A DNA stretch of 64,000 nt from Talpa occidentalis (GCF_014898055.3 NW_023604295.1:134694676-134758675), one strand, 5' to 3'; counted from the first letter of the stretch, positions 1-31,637 are shown. Made by a program: numbers and translations. Notes: generated by a model not told the origin, from the sequence alone.

Positions 1-1924
1 TCCCTATGATTTAGAATGGTGTAGATACTATGCTTAATTATGCAGAAGCATGCTTGATGATGAGTTCACGTAATATACACATATATTGTATTGTTATAGT
101 TAATTGAATGAAAACTCAAGGCCATAGTATGATTGAATAATTTTGCGTTAATAATTTCTCCTACATGTGAGATGTAAAAAGGAAAAGGACAACATAGTTG
201 TATTATATTGTCCAATATACAAATATTTGCATATTTGTAATGATATCCCTAAGAATTAAAATTTTACTGTAATCCTTTCTAGAATGTTAAAGAAATAATC
301 ATGAGATAAGCCTGACATCTGCTGGTCAAAGTTTGTTACTTCAGTTTATATTTCAAGTGAATTTTGCATTTATTTCTCTTTATAGCACAGGAATGGAGTC
401 CAATTTGAAGCACTCCTGCAAAGGCTTTTTGGATTTCTTAGGTTGCCATAAATTGCCAAAGTGTGAACATTCTAAGAGTTGTGATTCCCACAAATTTTTC
501 ATATTTATTCTTCCCTCTTGATGACTGTCAATTATAACTTTATGACTGTGTATTTCTTAGTCTTTAATATAGAGCCTGAGTTCAATTTAGACTTCTTGAA
601 TGATTGTGAGCCAAGAATCTATCTGTAGGTGAGAGGTCCTACAGTGCTGCTAAATCTCCTGCAGAAATGCTCTCCTTTGCTTTTCTCTTTCTGACCACAA
701 TTTCAAATACGTGGGGGTTGCTACTGTCCCCTTTACTGCCTCCCACTCTTCAACCTGGCTCTGAGCTCAGCCCTAGCATCATCTTTCATCTAGTCACCCC
801 CAAAATTTGTTTCCTCATTTGTAAACTGGACCAGATAATCCTGCTTCCAGTTGTTTTGAAAATTAACTTAGGTGACAGGTGGAAAGCATTAGTTTTATAA
901 TTGTTATTCATTGACTTCATAAGATTCCACTATGCCTATCTATCATCTGTCTAGTGAGAAGGTTCACCAAGATCTGACAAGATGAATTTCTTCCTCATCT
1001 ATATTGCTAACTTTATTCCTTAATCCTCGTTTTCTAAGAGCCCTTTATTGGTAGACACGTTGCCATCATAGGGACTAGAAATTTAGCACATCACCATTAA
1101 CATGACAGAATCTTCTGAAGATTGGATAGAAATGGCCCCATGAGTCCTCTGAGGAAGGAACTCCTTCCGCTTTACTTGTCTGCTAATTAATCTGTACTCA
1201 TTAAGCTTAACTTTGTATTTCTTGGAAAGAGGGGATCATCATGACTATGTCAGTAAAGAAGAGTGAGTGAGGTAATTAGTTCAATAACTGTTCATTAAGC
1301 ACTAACCATGTGCAGCTCCTGGGAGAGGCCTGGGAACACAGGCCCTTGTCCAGAAGCAGTTCACAAAACTGTCCTGTTGACACCAAAGACCTTTTCTGTG
1401 AAAGCACGTCACATTTATGCCACCATTTCTTCTCCTTTTCAGGTCTTACAAGCTGCAGGTGCCTGAAATGCCTCATGGTTGCCTTCTGTGTTCAGTACGG
1501 CTGACAGTTTATGTGCTGGATGGGCCTGAATATATGGTGTAAGTAGAGTAAATGAAGCATTTGTCAAGCATCTTTTTAAATGCAGTGTTTAGCAACTTCT
1601 TGCTATATGAAAAGTGTTCCATAAACATTTAATTATTGAAAAGAATTTTCAAGTCGTTAGGGTACCATTCAATTTCAAAATACTCAGAAATTGAGGTTTG
1701 GGTGCAGCAGATGGATGTGCATCTGGTATCCCTGGGAATAAGGAGGAGCCATGCCTGGGAACTGAGACTGATACCTGAGAATGTTCTAGTCATTGGGAAC
1801 TCAGAATCAGTCTCAGGGCAAGACAGTGTTCAGCTTGGTGGCTGAAACATTTATAATAATAATTTAATTTTTATTTATTATTTATTTATAATAATTTAAT
1901 TTTTATTTATTATAGAAAGAGTAC
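1..1924. other. Intergenic sequence, nothing recognised
   Basis: AT-rich sequence downstream of AADAT. No convincing exon, RNA gene or element was identified. Open frames here are short and lack features of real coding sequence. Confidence 0.6.
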
Positions 1925-1938
1925 ATGTGTTCATTTTT

Positions 1939-2210
1939 TTAAAAAAAGATTTATTTATTTACAAAAGCACTGGGTACAGTCAGAAGCGCGGGAGGGTGAG
2001 AGAATTCACCAGAGCCAGAGCGGGGAGCAGAGCAGGCAGAAGGACCGAAGTACACTGCTGAGGGGAGCAGCGGGCGGCAGGAGAGGTCTGTGCGCCATGC
2101 GGGACCCTCCTCTGGTGGCCGGGGAGCAGCCGGGGATCGAACCGGTGCTGCAGAGGCTGCTGGCAGCTTCGCAACCCAGCACTCAACCGCTGCGCCACCA
2201 GGGGAGGCCC
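1939..2210 (-). mobile_element. tRNA-derived SINE, young full-length copy
   Basis: Flanked by ATGTGTTCATTTTT and ACGTGTTCATTTTT (1925-1938, 2211-2224). On the plus strand it begins with AAAAAAAGATTTATTTATTT and ends CCACCAGGGGAGGCCC. Hypermutable CpGs are largely retained. Confidence 0.95.
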
Positions 2211-2540
2211 ACGTGTTCATTTTTAATCAATGCTAAGATATAGGGGATAAAACCTCCCCTATAATCTCATGCCCCCAAAGATACTGCATAGTGGTAGTTT
2301 CATGTACATCAGCAGACTTTTTACAATGAATATAGCTGTGAGCAATTCTTTTCCTCCTACTCTCTCTTAAATCCACTCCAATAAGCTTCACAAGCTACCT
2401 CTATTCCACAAAACTGCTCTTGTCCAGGCCACCCATGACCTCTACTTGGCATAATCCAAGGGGTAATTCTCAACTCTCGCCTAATTGACCCATAATATCT
2501 GCTGTGATGAAGGTCTTTACGTCAGTGTGTAGATGCTGGG

Positions 2541-3200
2541 ACCCCCAAACTTGCACATCTTAAAGGGGTTCTGCTATCCACTGCATAAAGACAAAGCATG
2601 CTCTTAGTGTGTAAGAATTTTAATATATGAGTGTGCATAGAGAGAAAAAGAGAAACATTATATTTTCCCCGTGAAAACTACTCGTCCCATCAAAAGTTAC
2701 TCATCTTCTCATGGGTAAACAGGGTCAGCCCAAAGAGGGGTCACTGAGCCCAAAAGCTTGCCACAGTCTAAGGTACCTTCGGTGGGAACCATAGGAAAGG
2801 GACGGAGGGGCCAGGCAAGTCTGGAAAGAAAGGAGGAAAATCAAAATGCAAATCAGTAAAGGCTGCCATTGTCAGGCTCCCCACAAGTCTCTCACCCATG
2901 TACTTCTTCCATATCCCCGTATTCCCTGGAGCATGTCCAAGGCTGAGGAGAGCAAGTGTGCCCTCCTGCATGTCCCTGCTCTGTGTGTCCCTCTGGTGTG
3001 TTTGCCCCTCTGCTCTGTTTTTCTTCCAAGTGTCTCTGCAAGGGTCTGTCCTCCAAGTGCTCTAAATCTCCAGCTGGCCCCTCAGCTCTGCCCCTCCTAA
3101 GGTGGGCCAGGGAGCACAGAACCTCCCTGTAGGGTAAATGATTTTTAGGCTTTTCTGCCCTCTGCCATTGGGCTTGTCCTGCCTGATAGGGCATCATTTA
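2541..3200 (-). repeat. LTR-like repeat, copy A
   Basis: Matches 34040-34650 over several hundred bases in the same orientation. Shared landmarks are the AAACAGGGT..GCCCAAAG segment, CTAAGGT(A/G)CCTTC and a (C/T)-rich stretch of GTGTCTCT-type words. Length and organisation suggest a solo LTR on the minus strand, but I cannot name the family. The ends are approximate. Confidence 0.55.
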
Positions 3201-3354
3201 TTACATTGTTATAAGTTGTGTTGTTTGCTTCTGTGGGCCATGAATGCAGTATTGGGCTATTAGCCAAGAGAGGCAGAGGCAAGAGAGAGAGGCAGGAGAG
3301 AGAAGGGGAGAAAGACGCCCAGAGTGAAGACTTGCTGGGGCTTGGGGGCTTGGA

Positions 3355-3435
3355 GGCCTATCCGCCTCCTGCCCCCCCTCCCCCCAAACCCCCTCTCCCC
3401 AAACCCCCTCTTCCCCCCATCACCACCCCCACTTC
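3355..3435. repeat. C-rich polypyrimidine tract
   Basis: Long runs of C with a repeated CCCCAAACCCCCTCT-like unit. Accounts for the proline-rich open frame crossing it. Confidence 0.8.
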
Positions 3436-4484
3436 TCCCCAAGGGCACCCCTCTGCCATGTACCTGGTTGCTGCACTACATCCAGAAGCTCAACAAAAGC
3501 CTGAGAAAGCCATCGAGAGCTCCAGGACTCTCCTTTACCTGCTCTTCTGGAATCATAGAACCAGCTCTGTGCCCTTCCTGGCACGACACTCCCCCATTTA
3601 TGGAGATTACTCTCTAACATTTAAGAATATTTCTTTCTTTTTTTAATCAACTTAAAAAACACTTTACTTAAAGCATCTTGTCTTAATGAAGTTGTTAACA
3701 TTCTTGCGTGTGTTGTAAAAGCATGTTATACATAATGTCCTAAATTTTTTCAGATGTCTAACCAAACTCTGCACTGTCAAACATCAGGCCCTCGGTCTTG
3801 TCTAACACTTAGAGTATTTCTTGAAGGTAAATTCTTGGAACTAAATTTGCCAAGTCTATATGTGTGCCGGTCCAGTCTTCATCCTTACCTTCTTTTCTTC
3901 TTTCTTTCACAGATTATTTTTGCTGTGTATTGTGTTTTTGGAAGGGTGGTGGTTAGGCATCTAGGGAATTCCAGACGCCCTGCTATTTCACTGCTGCCTC
4001 CCCAGATGGTTCAGATGGGGTTCAAGGAACCTTGGAAAAGAAAACCCTGTAGGAAATCTCTTTGGGCTGAGGCTGCCAGATGGCGTCAGTGCCATGAGCA
4101 TGGAAAGCATCAAAAGATCTGAACTTCAAATCCAGTTCCAATATTTCTGAAATGTAGCGCGAAGTGTGTTTATTTTTTCTTTACTTAGTTTCTCCTTTAA
4201 ATGTAAAATCATTAAGAACTCCATTAGAAGTAATTAGCTTCTAATTTTGATTGCTATTTCAGTGACTCCAGTGAACACTTTATTGAAGTGTCCAGGCAAT
4301 CTAGCGATTTAAATACGTGTTACTGCAATTATGACCAGATTTTCTGTTAGCTCTTACGTTTTCAATTTCAGTTATAAGTTCCAGATAAAAAGACATGACA
4401 CAATTTATAAATTGTACATGAAATAAATGGGAGTAAAAAAAAAATCTGAAAGTAGGAATAGGAGAGAAAAGCAGATTAGCCAAG

Positions 4485-4905
4485 TGTTGTGGGACAGAGT
4501 TGGGTGCAGGCTGGAGGTGCAGGGGTGAAAGAATTCGCCAGAGACAGTGGAGAACAGAAGAGGTGGGTTTACTGAAATATACTGCTAAGGGAAGCAGCAG
4601 GCAAGGCAGAGAGGACTGCTGCATTCAGGGAGGGTCCCGAGGTTCTATTTATATTCACGGATTTGGTAAGGATTGCTAGTCTCAGGTGGGTCCCCACTGA
4701 TGATCTGAATTTGCATAATGGGTCATCAGATTAAAAGATCGTGGACGGCTTAATGGCCCAAGTTTTCCAGGGCAGTGCCATTTACTTCCTTTATCCATTT
4801 AAACCTTCCAAAACTGCCTGCTAAGCAACGAATGGTGGCTTGCTTCTTAAATTGAGTAATGATACCAGGACACCAGGTCAAGCTAAAAAAAGACAAGAGT
4901 TACAT
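4485..4905 (-). mobile_element. Solo LTR, class I ERV-like, minus strand
   Basis: Read on the minus strand the element starts near 4905 with TGTAACTC. It has a TATA-like GAATATAAATAG at 4656-4645, a predicted R start about 25 bp later, a poly(A)-signal-like AGTAAA at 4573-4568 inside R, and a U5 ending in ACAACA near 4485. These landmarks, in this order, define an LTR; there is no internal coding region. Its R-U5 part (about 4622-4496) is homologous to the body of the SINE family in this window (see findings). Boundaries are approximate and no clear target duplication was found. Confidence 0.7.
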
Positions 4906-5155
4906 ATGCGAATTAGAGAATAGGAGTCATGGAATGCTTTTTTCACCTTGGATTTAGTAAGTAGTGTTCTTATAGGCAGTTTTCATTTAAAAGTGGTTTT
5001 GTTTTCTTTCCTTAAATACCTGCACAAATTATCCCTCACTTTTTTCATGCTTTCCTGATCACTCCCATCAAAATAGAAGGTCCTGTCTCCAGACTTCCAA
5101 GTGGTCTCCCGGAATCTGCCTTTATTCTATTCTGATTCCTTTTCCATGCTGGTGT

Positions 5156-5589
5156 TGTTGGGGTTCAGATGATGGAGTTTTGTACGTGGGATTCTTGGGT
5201 CCCTCTGAGAAAGGGCTCAGCAGAACTTCCCATTCATCAGCACATGGCAAGTTTATTAAGGAGAAGAGAAAAAGGAAAAAGAGACACCTGCATAGGTGGG
5301 CACTTAAAAGTCAAGAACGGTATTTTGCCCAAGCAAGGGTTATTCTTTGATAATAGTTTTGGATGCAATTATTGTGGAAATTATCGCCTTGGGGTTAGAT
5401 TGGGTTGGTCTTCCATGATTGATAATCCTCTCTGCCCCCACCTCTGGCTGATAATCTTTTCCGACCTCACCTCCGATTCCTGGAAACTTCCATAGCCCAG
5501 TTTAGTTTAAGATTCATTAATCATCCCTACCCTCACCTCTGTCCTTATGAGATCGTCCACCCAAATTTTTCTACTCTAAGGTTCCATCA
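5156..5589 (-). mobile_element. Solo LTR with 4-bp target duplication
   Basis: On the plus strand it starts TGTTGGGGTTC and ends TTCCATCA, flanked by GTGT on both sides (5152-5155 and 5590-5593), as expected for a class I ERV LTR. An AATAAA-type signal (tttatt on the plus strand near 5254) lies in the expected region. It interrupts an L2 element. Confidence 0.75.
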
Positions 5590-5756
5590 GTGTCAGAGTA
5601 ACCAAGTCAATTCTTGCTGCTCTTCTGCTTAAAACCCTTCAAATACCTTCCGGTTTCAATCAGAATAAATCAGTCTCACGTGGCCTGTGAGACCTTCCCC
5701 TCACCCCACCTCTCTGACTTTTTTGGCCTTTACCACTTTCCTTTAGTTGTATATAG

Positions 5757-6163
5757 ACTGAATTCTCTCTCCCCCACATTCATATGTTGAGGTCCTCTCC
5801 CCCAGATCCTCAGAGTGTGGCTGCATTCGGAGACACGGTCTTTAAGGAGGGAGTGAAGTAAAATGAAGTCATTAGGGCAGAACTTTATCCAACTCGCTTG
5901 GAGTGACTGTGTTCTTACAAGGCAAAGAAATCAGGACTCAGCAATATCAGAGGAAATCCATGTAAAGACACGGGAGAAGGTAACCATCTCCCAAACAAGG
6001 AGAGACGCCCCAGGAGAAACCGGCTCTGACACCTGGGTCTCTGCTTCCAGCCTCCAGAGCTGTGAGAAAATACATTCCGGTTGCTTAAGTCACACAGGCT
6101 GAGGTGCTTTGTCATGGCACCTGAGCAATCTAATGCACCTTTGTTTACTCTCTCACCACTCTA
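5757..6163 (+). repeat. Ancient LTR-like dispersed repeat
   Basis: Familiar mammalian repeat: begins ACTGAATTCTCTCTCCCCCA, contains CATATGTTGAGGTCCTCTCC and a tail with CTTCCAGCCTCCAGAGCTGT. Reverse-complement relatives occur at about 35500-35840, 36040-36370 and 42300-42720. Family name not assigned. Confidence 0.55.
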
Positions 6164-6353
6164 CAGTTCTTCACACAGGCCAGGTGTGCTCCTTGTCAGG
6201 GGCTGCGTCCCTCACCGCTGAATTCTGCTCTCTGCTCACATGTCACCAGCTAGGGGGTTTCTCAGAGCCCTCTATGGAAAATAGCACCCCTTCTCTATCA
6301 TTTCTTCTCCTATGCTGTATTATTTTCTTTGTAGCTCATATTGATGCCGGCGT

Positions 6354-6985
6354 GTGTAACAACTGCTGCCGCTTTACCACGAGTTCTTGTCTCGCGAAAC
6401 CGTGGAAAGGAATTCACAGACTTTTTGGAGTAAGTAAGCAGAGAGAGACAAATCTTGTCTTTGAAAGAAGAGTTTATTTAGGAAGAAAAGAGACAAAGAA
6501 GAAGGACTCCCAGGTATAAGGTACCTGGGAGGGGCCGAGATGAGCCGGTACGGGATATTAGTTTAGGAATATATACTTTCTCTCTCTCATTATGTTAAAA
6601 TTTCAGTCTCTCTTCCTGATTGGCTAACTCCCAGAGGGTACTAAGTGGGGGAATTTCACATTCCTTATCTGACAGCTTTTTTCTTTCCCCATTTGTTTTG
6701 CTTATCACTTTATCTTTATGGTCTAGTCCTCCAGGTGAGCATCTCTACACTTTATCTTATCACCTGAAGAAAACCAGGACCATCCTTAACAATATTGTCC
6801 GTGGTCCTAGGATCCTAGGATGTTTGTTTTCCCCCTATTGTTAACAATGGTCCTGGGATGTTTGTTTTTCCCAGTGGAATTGGTTACATTCCCTTGGTTG
6901 TCCTTATCTCTGAAGCCTCCCTAAATTCTTCAGAGGTCCCCTCCTGCACTGTCCCTAAAACTGCCTAATAACCCTAGCTTGCCCT
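6354..6985 (-). mobile_element. LTR-like element inserted in L2
   Basis: The plus strand starts near TGTGTAACAACTGCTGCCGC and contains a ttattt-rich AATAAA-type signal (6473-6480) and U3-like sequence. The flanks belong to the same L2. Ends and orientation are inferred. Confidence 0.5.
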
Positions 6986-7320
6986 GTGTCTCATTATCAC
7001 TAAGTAAATAGCTTAGTTAATATATTTCTTTATTGGCTGTCTTCCTTTATCCTTTATCTCATGTGAAAGCTTCATGAGGCTAAGAATTTTTGTTGTTGAG
7101 AGCTATATGTTGAGAGCTGAAGGTAGTGAGCACTCAATAAATATTTGCTTACTGAATGAGTAAAATGGATAAATGAAACTTGAAATCCTGAAACATAAAA
7201 GTAGGGTAACTGTAAGGGTATGCTAATCAATGCATGGCTTTTGAAAAATGGCATTCTTTTATAGTTACAGCTGGGTTCCAGGAAAGGAGTTAGGGCTCTT
7301 GGCTTTGGGAACTTAAAATC

Positions 7321-7675
7321 TTAGCAGATATAATGCTCAGTGAAATAAGTCAGAAGGAAAAAAGAAAAATACCGGATGGTTTCATGTACAGTGGGAATAT
7401 AGGGGATCAAGGAAAAAAATAATGATAACAAAAAACCCCACAACAAAACAAAACAAAACAAAACAAAACAAAACAAAATAAACAGGCAACTATAAATCAG
7501 AGACATTCTGCAGGGGAGGGGGAGGGAGAGGGATCACAACAGGGGAGGGAAGAACACAAGGGACTAGGGTGATGGTGCACAGGTGAATTGGTGGTGGGAA
7601 TTCTATGGGGACTACACCTGAGAAAAGAAAGCAAACATTGTAAGAAAAAAATAAATAAATAGATTAAAAAAAAGT
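7321..7675 (+). mobile_element. L1 3' end (ORF2 tail and 3'UTR)
   Basis: Begins in the ORF2 tail (GCTCAGTGAAATAAGTCAGA, AATACCGGATGGTTTCATGT) and continues through a CAAAA microsatellite (7439-7480), a G-rich 3'UTR and an A-rich tail. Diverged relative to the copies at 48 and 59 kb, so an older subfamily. Confidence 0.8.
7439..7482. repeat. (CAAAA)n microsatellite in an L1 3'UTR
   Basis: About eight consecutive CAAAA units. Confidence 0.9.
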
Positions 7676-7679
7676 AAAG

Positions 7680-10270
7680 CAAAAAAAATCTTAACAAACA
7701 TGTATCACCTGTTAAAATTAGATATTTGGTAGATATTTGATTTTCATTAAGATGTTTAGATTCTCCAAAAATTTTAATTAAACCCATTTTTGATTTAAAA
7801 AAATTGCTACCCACTGAAGATTTAATTAGCATTTGAAAAGCAATGTGAAGAGGTACCATACCAAAGGAGCTTTATAGGGAAAGCATGAAAGACTCTTCTA
7901 AGGAGGGCAGGAAATTCCCCAAGTGCAATTTTTCACATTTAAATCAAAAGAAGACCATGCCAAGTGAGAACTATTCCATTCTAGGACAAGTTGAAATATC
8001 CATATGGAGTCCCAACAGGACAAATGCTCCAGATGCGTCATCACACATGAGTGGTGACCTTGCTGCCACTGAAGATACACAGACAAACCATAGGAAATTG
8101 AACCTGTGCAGTATTTGATCAGGTCAAATTGATTATCAGTGTTTGGATGTGGCTGAATATAAGTTTCCATTTGATTTCCCATGGCAGGGGGACAACTGCC
8201 ATGTAATGGGAAATCACATATATAGATATGTAATTATATACTAGAGTCATTATACATGTGTATATATACACACATTACCATTGCCTCTAGGAACCTCTGC
8301 TTGTCCAGCTGAAAAGTGTTTCTAGTTTGCTAATAGTATTAAAAATAAATGTATTTTTCTAATGATGAATCACATTACAGAATATTTTGAAAATGAAGAA
8401 AAAATTGTCCAATTATTGCCTTTTTAGTAGATATCTTAGTCATGACATAGTTGTAGTTAATACTACACATACTAGAAGAGTATGTGTACATTTTTACACC
8501 CTGACTTTTCACTTCGGATTCTAGTCCTTTTGCCATAATGCTTCATGAAATGAATGATACTGTTTCATATTGATATTTTAGTGGAAGTTTGTGCCTGATA
8601 TCCTCCAGATTTTGCCCCACGCACATTTCTCCCTTGAGATACTGTCTTCCTTTGCTGTAATAAATTACTTCTGTGAATACAACTTCTGGGCTCCCTTAAG
8701 TCCTGCGAGAGACCCATGTATCCTGAGTGTGGTCTTGGAGACCTGACACCCCTGGCCTGGTTAGCTTCGGTTGCAGATAATGGAAACTACTCTAAAATGG
8801 AAACTTTACTGATTTTTAGCAAAAAGTGTTTACTATCAACTCTTTTGTGGTTTCCAAAATTGTGGGGATGGAAGAAAAAGCAGGCGGGACTTCCAGGAAC
8901 CATTTCTAGCCCCATATTTCACTGCTTCTGCCATAAACCATCAAATCAAAAACCCTTCTGGTGAAAAAGTCGTGCTGCCTTAGCTGTGCTGGCAGTGGAT
9001 GGGCACCTGGCACCTCACCTTGCTCTCCTGTGAACCTGGTTCTGAATCTAGGCATTTGCATGACAACATTTGCATGACAACATCCAGCTCCTGAAAATGG
9101 AGCTGGAGGGCATCTGGAAATGTTGCATTTTACTTCTACCGCCACTAAGGGGAAGTTAGAATTTCTGCTAATCCTCAGGATTTATGCTTTGTGTTTAGAA
9201 GGTATAAAGACAGTACCGCTCCTGATACACACTGCCAAACAGCTTGCCCAAAGTTGGAAAAACTCACAGTGGTAACAAGTAGGACTCGGGTTTTCTAATA
9301 AATTATTATGAGGTTTTCCTTCAACATCTGAGGAAAAATAATTTTACTGGACAAAAGTGAATATTGAGTTTCAAGGGCATCCTACTTATCCAAAATGTGT
9401 TCTGTCCCTCTGTCTACCTTTCTCAGTCTTTGTTTTCCTTTGAACAAACATCTTCCTATAGATTGGGTTGGGGTAACCCCCTGCTTGAAAGCTGGGTACT
9501 CTAAATCAACTTATAATCCAACTGCTGAACACTGGGGATTTAAAAACAAACACAAAAAAACGAGGCACTCATTTAGATAGTGCTGGTCTGGCAATTCTGG
9601 TTTATTATTGAAAGCTATTGAAAAAGTGGGAGACTTATTTTACTTTACTTACACTTTCATAAATTTCTCTGAAGTACACTTTCCTGTTTCTTCTCACTTA
9701 GTGGGATGTTTGGTTCCTTGTCTCAATCCTCTTTTAAGGCCCTGCAGCTCTAAATTCTCTGAAATAACTACTACTAATTTAAACAATAGGGATTTTGGTT
9801 TGGAGCTGATTTAAGCTTTGAGGTGAGACTTTTGCTTAGGAACTTTAGCTGCTGGACAGAGTAACATCTTATCAAGACCAGGAAAATAAGAACTATAAAT
9901 GACAATGACATAAGCTTCCTCATTCCTTAAGGAAACTTATAACTTCACAATTAGGGCTTTTGGAACACTGTGGTAATTTTTACCCAGCAATACAAAATCC
10001 ATGAGGGATGTTTATGATACAGTTATAATGAGATCCGATACATTTACATATTACATGTGTATATGTAGAAAACCATCTAAAAGAAAGAATGATAAATGTG
10101 CATGGTAGTTATCACTTGGGGGGTGAGCTATTGAGGCATTTATTTTATTCCTTATACTTTCGGGATTGTTTGAAAATTTTAACATATGTTACATTACTAA
10201 TCATATGGGAAAATAAAGATATTAAAAGGTAATAAAGAAAATTATTAAAAATTTACATTTTAAATACAGT
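7680..10270. other. Intergenic, mostly unrecognised
   Basis: No gene seen. A possible LTR tail lies around 8600-8760 (GCTGTAATAAATTACTTCTG followed by GGGCTCCCTTAAGTCCT-like sequence). A 14-bp direct duplication CATTTGCATGACAA occurs near 9053-9081. Confidence 0.5.
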
Positions 10271-10272
10271 AA

Positions 10273-10421
10273 GGGCCTCCCTGGTGGTCTAGGGGTTAGT
10301 CTCAGTGCTATCACAGCCATGGCCTGAGTTCGATCCCTGGCCAGGGAGCTGACCCACATATGGTGCAGCAGACCTCTCCTGTTTCACCCACTGCTCCCCT
10401 TAGCAGTGTATCTCAGCATAC
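10273..10421 (+). mobile_element. tRNA-derived SINE, diverged, 3'-truncated
   Basis: Head GGGCCTCCCTGGTGG, B-box region GAGTTCGATCCC, body up to TGTATCTCAGCATACT; the remaining tail is missing. Confidence 0.85.
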
Positions 10422-10439
10422 TTTTGGTCACAAAAGTAT

Positions 10440-11100
10440 CACCAAAGCTCCAGAACACTGTTGATGGTCAACAATCATTTGTATTCATTTGTTCATTTTC
10501 CAACCCACTTGTTCTAACTCTGGGGGTCAACCCTTGACAGGTCACCCTCCCTTCACAGGATGCACTCACACCCACATCCAGTCCCTCACACTGGGACAAT
10601 TGGTATACGACAGTGAGCAGCCTCACATGCACATCTTTGGGATATGGGAAGAAACTGGAGTCTGGGAAGAAAATCCACACAGATAGGGAGAGAACATTAA
10701 ACTCCACATAACACAGGGGCTCCAATTTCTCATCAACAGTGTAGTGAAATGTCATTGAATGAAGTGTTATTTGAGTACCTGCTGTGCCCTCAAGAGGTAG
10801 AGTAGATTTGATTGCATAAATGCAGAGAATATCATTTTGTAAATTGTGTAGTAGTATGAAAATACAATATAGCAAATTTACTAAGTCCTTGATCCCTGCT
10901 CCTTCCTTACCTTTAGTAGGCCTGATACCTTTACCCATGTTTAGTTTCAGAATTTTTTAAAAGGGATTTTTGTGTTGTGACTTAATATCTGGGATACTGT
11001 TCCTGAAAATCATTCATAATGGTCAAATGCTAACAATTTTTGCAACAAGATTTCATTAAATTTTTCTAAAAGTGGAAAAAGTTCATATTATGTACCATGT
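10440..11100. other. Between SINE and AADAT 3'UTR
   Basis: Contains an ancient-repeat-like stretch at about 10600-10710 (GGATATGGGAAGAAACTGGA, then AGAAAATCCACACAGATAGG). A 156-codon open frame on the minus strand overlaps it and is not supported as a gene. Confidence 0.45.
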
Positions 11101-11104
11101 TGAA

Positions 11105-11392
11105 TTTATTTGCTTAATAATTAATTGTAAAATGTTAGCTTCAAGGAAAACATATGGGAAATTATAAAGCAACTACAGAGTTCTTTATTATGAAGTCCGG
11201 GATAAAAGCAGGTTGAGTATCAAATGGTATAAGTTAATTTTGAAAATATTTATAATTTTCCTAGTTAAATTACTACAGAAAATTTGATGAAATTCAACTA
11301 TATGTCTACAGCAATGATGATGTCTTCCTGCTAAAACATAGTGAATAATTTATCTGAAAAAATCCATGAATACTCTGATGACTTGGATTTCT
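11105..11392 (-). other. AADAT: AADAT 3'UTR with candidate poly(A) signals
   Basis: Two AATAAA hexamers lie on the minus strand after the stop, at 11189-11184 and 11110-11105. The first is about 205 nt past the stop codon and the second about 285 nt. Which one is used cannot be told from sequence alone; further signals may exist downstream. Confidence 0.5.
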
Positions 11393-30987
<19,595 letters not shown>

Positions 30988-31637
30988 GCCTCTGGTGCCC
31001 GGCGCCTTCTTCAGCTGCTGAGGACTGGAAAAGCCGGCCACGTCCAGTCACCGCTGCTCTCTCCGGAGAGACCCCGGCGGCTGCCCGCGAGATCCAGCAG
31101 GTCCACGCGCGGGGGCCGGGAGCTCCGCTGGGGTTCCCGCCTGCAGGCCGCGCTGGGTCTCGGGGCGAGTCCGGCAAAGTCCACCTGCAGGGGGAGAGCC
31201 CGCCCCGGGCCTCGCCCCGGCCGCGCCCCCTCCCGCCCCGCCACGCGGCCTATAGCCGCGGGCCGCCGGCGCCTGCCCCGGGTCACCGACCTCGGCGGGG
31301 GGCGCGGGGTGCGGCCGGCCGCGCGCCAGGAGCCCCGGGCCAGAGCCGCAGCGCGGGGCCTGACCCCGCGGCTGGGAGACGCCGCCAGACAGCGTCCGGC
31401 TCGGCCCCGACGCGCGTCTGATCTTGCCCCGAAGTCCAGCCCCGCGCCCCGGGCTCCACCCCGCGCCCCGGACGATCCTCGCGCGCCCCCGGCGGCCGCC
31501 CGCCCGCCCGGGCCCGGCTCGGGGCTGCGCGCTCGGACGCGCTGTCGCGGGGCCGCCCTGCCCGCGGCAGGTGCTGGTTCGCCCCCTCCGAGCCCTGCTG
31601 CGTTCAATACCGACCTTTCAAAAATACAGCTATCTTG

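Larger units (their letters stand above)
5080..7165 (+). repeat. L2 LINE 3' region, split by three insertions
   Basis: L2-like sequence resumes in order in four blocks: 5080-5155, 5594-5755 (CTCTTCTGCTTAAAACCCTTC-like), about 6165-6350 (CTCACATGTCACC...; TGTAGCTCA) and about 6990-7165 (TTCATGAGGCTAAGAATTTTT ending in CTCAATAAATATTTGCTTAC). The gaps are filled by the LTR at 5156-5589, a dispersed repeat at about 5757-6163 and an LTR-like element at about 6354-6985. Confidence 0.6.

Noticed and set aside
1951..2220. Recurrent frames with similar peptides (for example at 2, 24, 30.7, 49.3 and 52.3 kb)
   Set aside because: All are translations of the SINE family, not protein genes.
3218..3646. 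142-codon proline-rich frame
   Set aside because: Created by the C-rich tract at 3355-3435.
10468..10938. 156-codon minus-strand open frame just downstream of AADAT
   Set aside because: It overlaps an ancient-repeat-like stretch and shows no domain. The AADAT stop and poly(A) signals lie upstream of it.
1..11100. MFAP3L, expected next to AADAT from human gene order
   Set aside because: No exon homologous to it was recognised; it probably lies beyond the left edge.
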